From Magnetovibrio sp. (GTDB lineage Bacteria > Pseudomonadota > Alphaproteobacteria > Rhodospirillales > Magnetovibrionaceae), in contig JAESSV010000179.1 of the NCBI GenBank assembly GCA_016763895.1, positions 1-8,003 of the forward strand: 8,003 nt of DNA, read 5' to 3'. Under the pieces are notes generated by a model that saw only the letters and a list, made by a program, of their open reading frames with translations, ran no database searches and was not told where the DNA came from. Positions 6,094 to 8,003 of this stretch are shown here, in pieces (the stretch's first letter is position 1; every line of letters begins with the position of its first letter). Both the position numbers and the translations under genes were made by a program.

Positions 6094-8003
6094 TCAGTTT
6101 AAGTCCTCTTGCCAATGAGCGCGCCAGGCCTGGAACATCAACACCGTCCACAACTGAACTTCATTGTTGGTGCGACCGGACAGATGAGCGTCCCATGCCG
6201 CGCGAATAGGCGCCGCGTTGAGCAAGCCGTCTTGTTCCAGTTTTTTAGGATCAAGCAAGTCTTCGGCCCACTCCCGCAACGGACCGGACAGCCATTTTCC
6301 GATGGGGATTCCAAAGCCCATTTTGGGGCGCTCGAACAACTCTCGTGGCACATGACGGGCCAAAACTTCACGCAAAATCCATTTGCCCTGCCCATTCCTT
6401 ACCCGCATATTTCGGGGTATTTTATAGGCAAATTCGGCAATGCGGTGATCCAACAAGGGAACCCGCGCTTCTGAGGACACCGCCATGCTGGCCCGGTCAA
6501 CTTTGGTGAGGATATCGTCTGGTAAATAGGTTAAGCCGTCCAAAACCTGCATGCGTTCTTGGAACGGCTGAACCTCATGTTCAAGGCTTTGATCCCACAA
6601 CACATCATGGGGCTCATTTGATCCGGGCACCACCAATGCCGGGTCTTCCCACACGGTGACCAAACGGCGAAACAGTTCGGCTTGATCGGTGAGGCTTAAC
6701 ACGTCGGCGGCTTTGTGAGCCTTGATGCCCAACAATTGCGGGCGAAGCTTAGCCGGTATGATTTTGCCCAACACGTCCCATTGATCGGGGCTCAGGGCGC
6801 GAATGGCCCCGGCCGATCCGTGTTTCACAAAGCCCGGCAACGGCCCGGTTTTGCGCCACAAGCGATCGCCCCAGAAATAGCGGTTATAACCACAAAAAAG
6901 CTCGTCCCCACCATCCCCCGAAAGGGCCACGGTGACGGATTTTCGGGCCATTTGGCTGACCAAAAAGGTTGGGATTTGCGAACTGTCGGCAAACGGTTCG
7001 TCGTAATAGTTGGGTAAATTTGGGATCACGGACCGGGCGTCATCAGGCGTCACGTACAGTTCCGTGTGATCGGTGCCAAGATGCTTGGCAATGGCTTTGG
7101 CATGTTCGGCTTCGTTATAACCGGGCTCGCCCATGCCAATGGAAAAGGTGTGCACGGGCCCGGAATTTTTCGCCACCATGGCGGCAACCACGGTGGAACT
7201 GTCGATGCCGCCGGACAAGAATGCACCGACCGGAACGTCGGCCACCATGCGGCGGCCGACCGCGTCTTGCACCAAATCGTCCAGCTTTGAAATCGCCTCA
7301 TCATCGCCAATGTCTAAGGGGTTAGCCAAACCTTGTGCCGCGACAGAGCGCAATGACCAATACTGTTCAATTTTTGACGCACCATTCGACCATGTCACCA
7401 TATGGCCCGGCATAAGTTTTTGAATGCCTTTGAGAATAGAATGAGGGGCCGGAACATAATTAAAGCGCAGGTACGATGCCAACGCATTTTTATCAATCTC
7501 TTTGCGCCAACCGCCAAGAGCCTTTAAGGATTTCAATTCGCTGGCAAACAAAAACGTGCCGTCGACTTCGCCCCAATACAACGGCTTAATGCCAAAGCGA
7601 TCGCGGACCAATGTCAGGCTTTGGGTTTCTCGGTCCCACAGAACAATGGCAAACATGCCGATGAGTTTTTCGACGGTGGATTTGAGGCCCCAACGCGCAC
7701 AGCCTTCTAAAATGACTTCGGTGTCGGAATGCCCCGTCCAGTCAATGCCGTCTAAACCTTGGCGCAGCTCTTCGGTGTTATAGACTTCGCCGTTGTACAC
7801 CATAACGAACCGCCCGGAAGCGCTGACCATGGGTTGGTGCCCGGCAGGGCTTAAATCGATAATGGACAAACGGGCTTGGGCCAAGGCAATCCCAGCCTTT
7901 GCATCCACCCACACGCCGTGATCATCCGGCCCCCGGTGCACCATCGCTTTGGCCATGGCCTGACCATTTTGGTGCAACACGTCTTGGGATGATGTGGCGC
8001 TAA
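6094..8003 (-). CDS. asnB: Asparagine synthase (glutamine-hydrolysing), 5' end just outside window
   Basis: Makes asparagine from aspartate, glutamine and ATP in the cytosol; close relatives act as amidotransferases in surface-polysaccharide loci. The frame is open from the window edge to TGA at 6096-6094. A GTG at 7980 could start a 628-residue protein, but the frame continues upstream (SATSSQD). The family begins MCGIAGF, so the true start and the catalytic Cys-2 should lie only a few codons beyond 8003. Numbered from the GTG: HRGPDD at 15-20 and VYNGEVYN at 61-68 belong to the glutaminase domain that frees ammonia; GHSDTEVILEG and RDRFGIKPLYW follow. The synthetase domain has the ATP-pyrophosphatase loop LSGGIDSS at 255-262, SGDGGDELFCGYNRY around 350-365, and KVDRASMAVSSEARVPLLDH around 485-510. 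It ends HWQEDLN, with length normal for the family. Apart from the 5' cut it looks intact. A strong terminator follows. Whether it serves amino-acid supply or glycan amidation cannot be decided here. Confidence 0.93.
   Translation of the reverse strand, partial: SATSSQDVLHQNGQAMAKAMVHRGPDDHGVWVDAKAGIALAQARLSIIDLSPAGHQPMVSASGRFVMVYNGEVYNTEELRQGLDGIDWTGHSDTEVILEGCARWGLKSTVEKLIGMFAIVLWDRETQSLTLVRDRFGIKPLYWGEVDGTFLFASELKSLKALGGWRKEIDKNALASYLRFNYVPAPHSILKGIQKLMPGHMVTWSNGASKIEQYWSLRSVAAQGLANPLDIGDDEAISKLDDLVQDAVGRRMVADVPVGAFLSGGIDSSTVVAAMVAKNSGPVHTFSIGMGEPGYNEAEHAKAIAKHLGTDHTELYVTPDDARSVIPNLPNYYDEPFADSSQIPTFLVSQMARKSVTVALSGDGGDELFCGYNRYFWGDRLWRKTGPLPGFVKHGSAGAIRALSPDQWDVLGKIIPAKLRPQLLGIKAHKAADVLSLTDQAELFRRLVTVWEDPALVVPGSNEPHDVLWDQSLEHEVQPFQERMQVLDGLTYLPDDILTKVDRASMAVSSEARVPLLDHRIAEFAYKIPRNMRVRNGQGKWILREVLARHVPRELFERPKMGFGIPIGKWLSGPLREWAEDLLDPKKLEQDGLLNAAPIRAAWDAHLSGRTNNEVQLWTVLMFQAWRAHWQEDLN

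Noticed and set aside
5831..6151. 106-codon minus-strand open frame past the asnB end
   Set aside because: It overlaps the asnB 3' end, covers the terminator hairpin at 5971-6008 and runs antisense over the IS3 OrfB remnant, with no recognisable domain and no ribosome-binding site.
5892..6209. 105-codon plus-strand open frame after the IS remnant
   Set aside because: It runs through the asnB terminator and into asnB antisense; no family resemblance.
7978..7980. GTG as the start of asparagine synthetase
   Set aside because: The frame stays open upstream and the family requires an N-terminal Cys-2 (MCGIAG) that would lie just beyond the window; the GTG would give an enzyme without its glutaminase nucleophile.

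Overview
The window looks like a chromosomal segment of a Gram-negative bacterium. It encodes an exported TPR protein with a Sec signal peptide, a periplasmic-type multihaem cytochrome c remnant, a twin-arginine leader fragment and an IS3-family remnant. GC content is intermediate by eye, and gene style fits Pseudomonadota, perhaps Alphaproteobacteria. That placement is an inference; no rRNA or other taxonomic marker is present.

Layout. All functional genes are on the minus strand, so the transcription order runs from high to low coordinates. (1) 8003-6094: a class-B, glutamine-hydrolysing asparagine synthetase (AsnB type), nearly complete. Only its first few codons, including the catalytic Cys-2 expected in this family, fall beyond the window edge. 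A strong intrinsic terminator follows at 5971-6008. (2) About 5501-5911, plus strand: an internally deleted, frameshifted IS3-family element. Pieces of OrfA and OrfB, including the HSDRGGQY catalytic motif, can still be read. (3) 5390-5500: a short intergenic stretch with a perfect inverted repeat. (4) 5353-3687: a decayed locus with a twin-arginine leader fragment followed by a multihaem cytochrome c pseudogene. The pseudogene has at least two frameshifts and two damaged haem motifs. (5) 3453-2920: an intact GNAT-family N-acetyltransferase with its own plausible promoter. (6) 2821-1: the first 940 codons of a very large secreted TPR protein that continues beyond the window.

The TPR gene covers 35% of the window and is easily missed because it has no stop codon here. 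It is built from a long super-module repeated at exactly 385 codons. The GNAT and TPR genes are 98 bp apart in the same direction and could be cotranscribed. No shared pathway can be shown for AsnB, GNAT and TPR. AsnB and GNAT families both occur in surface-polysaccharide loci and exported TPR proteins occur in polysaccharide export systems, but that link is only a guess here.

I did not find a convincing new biological system. The most informative signals are the decay of the cytochrome locus beside an IS remnant, the 385-codon TPR duplication, and the inverted repeat at 5455-5476.
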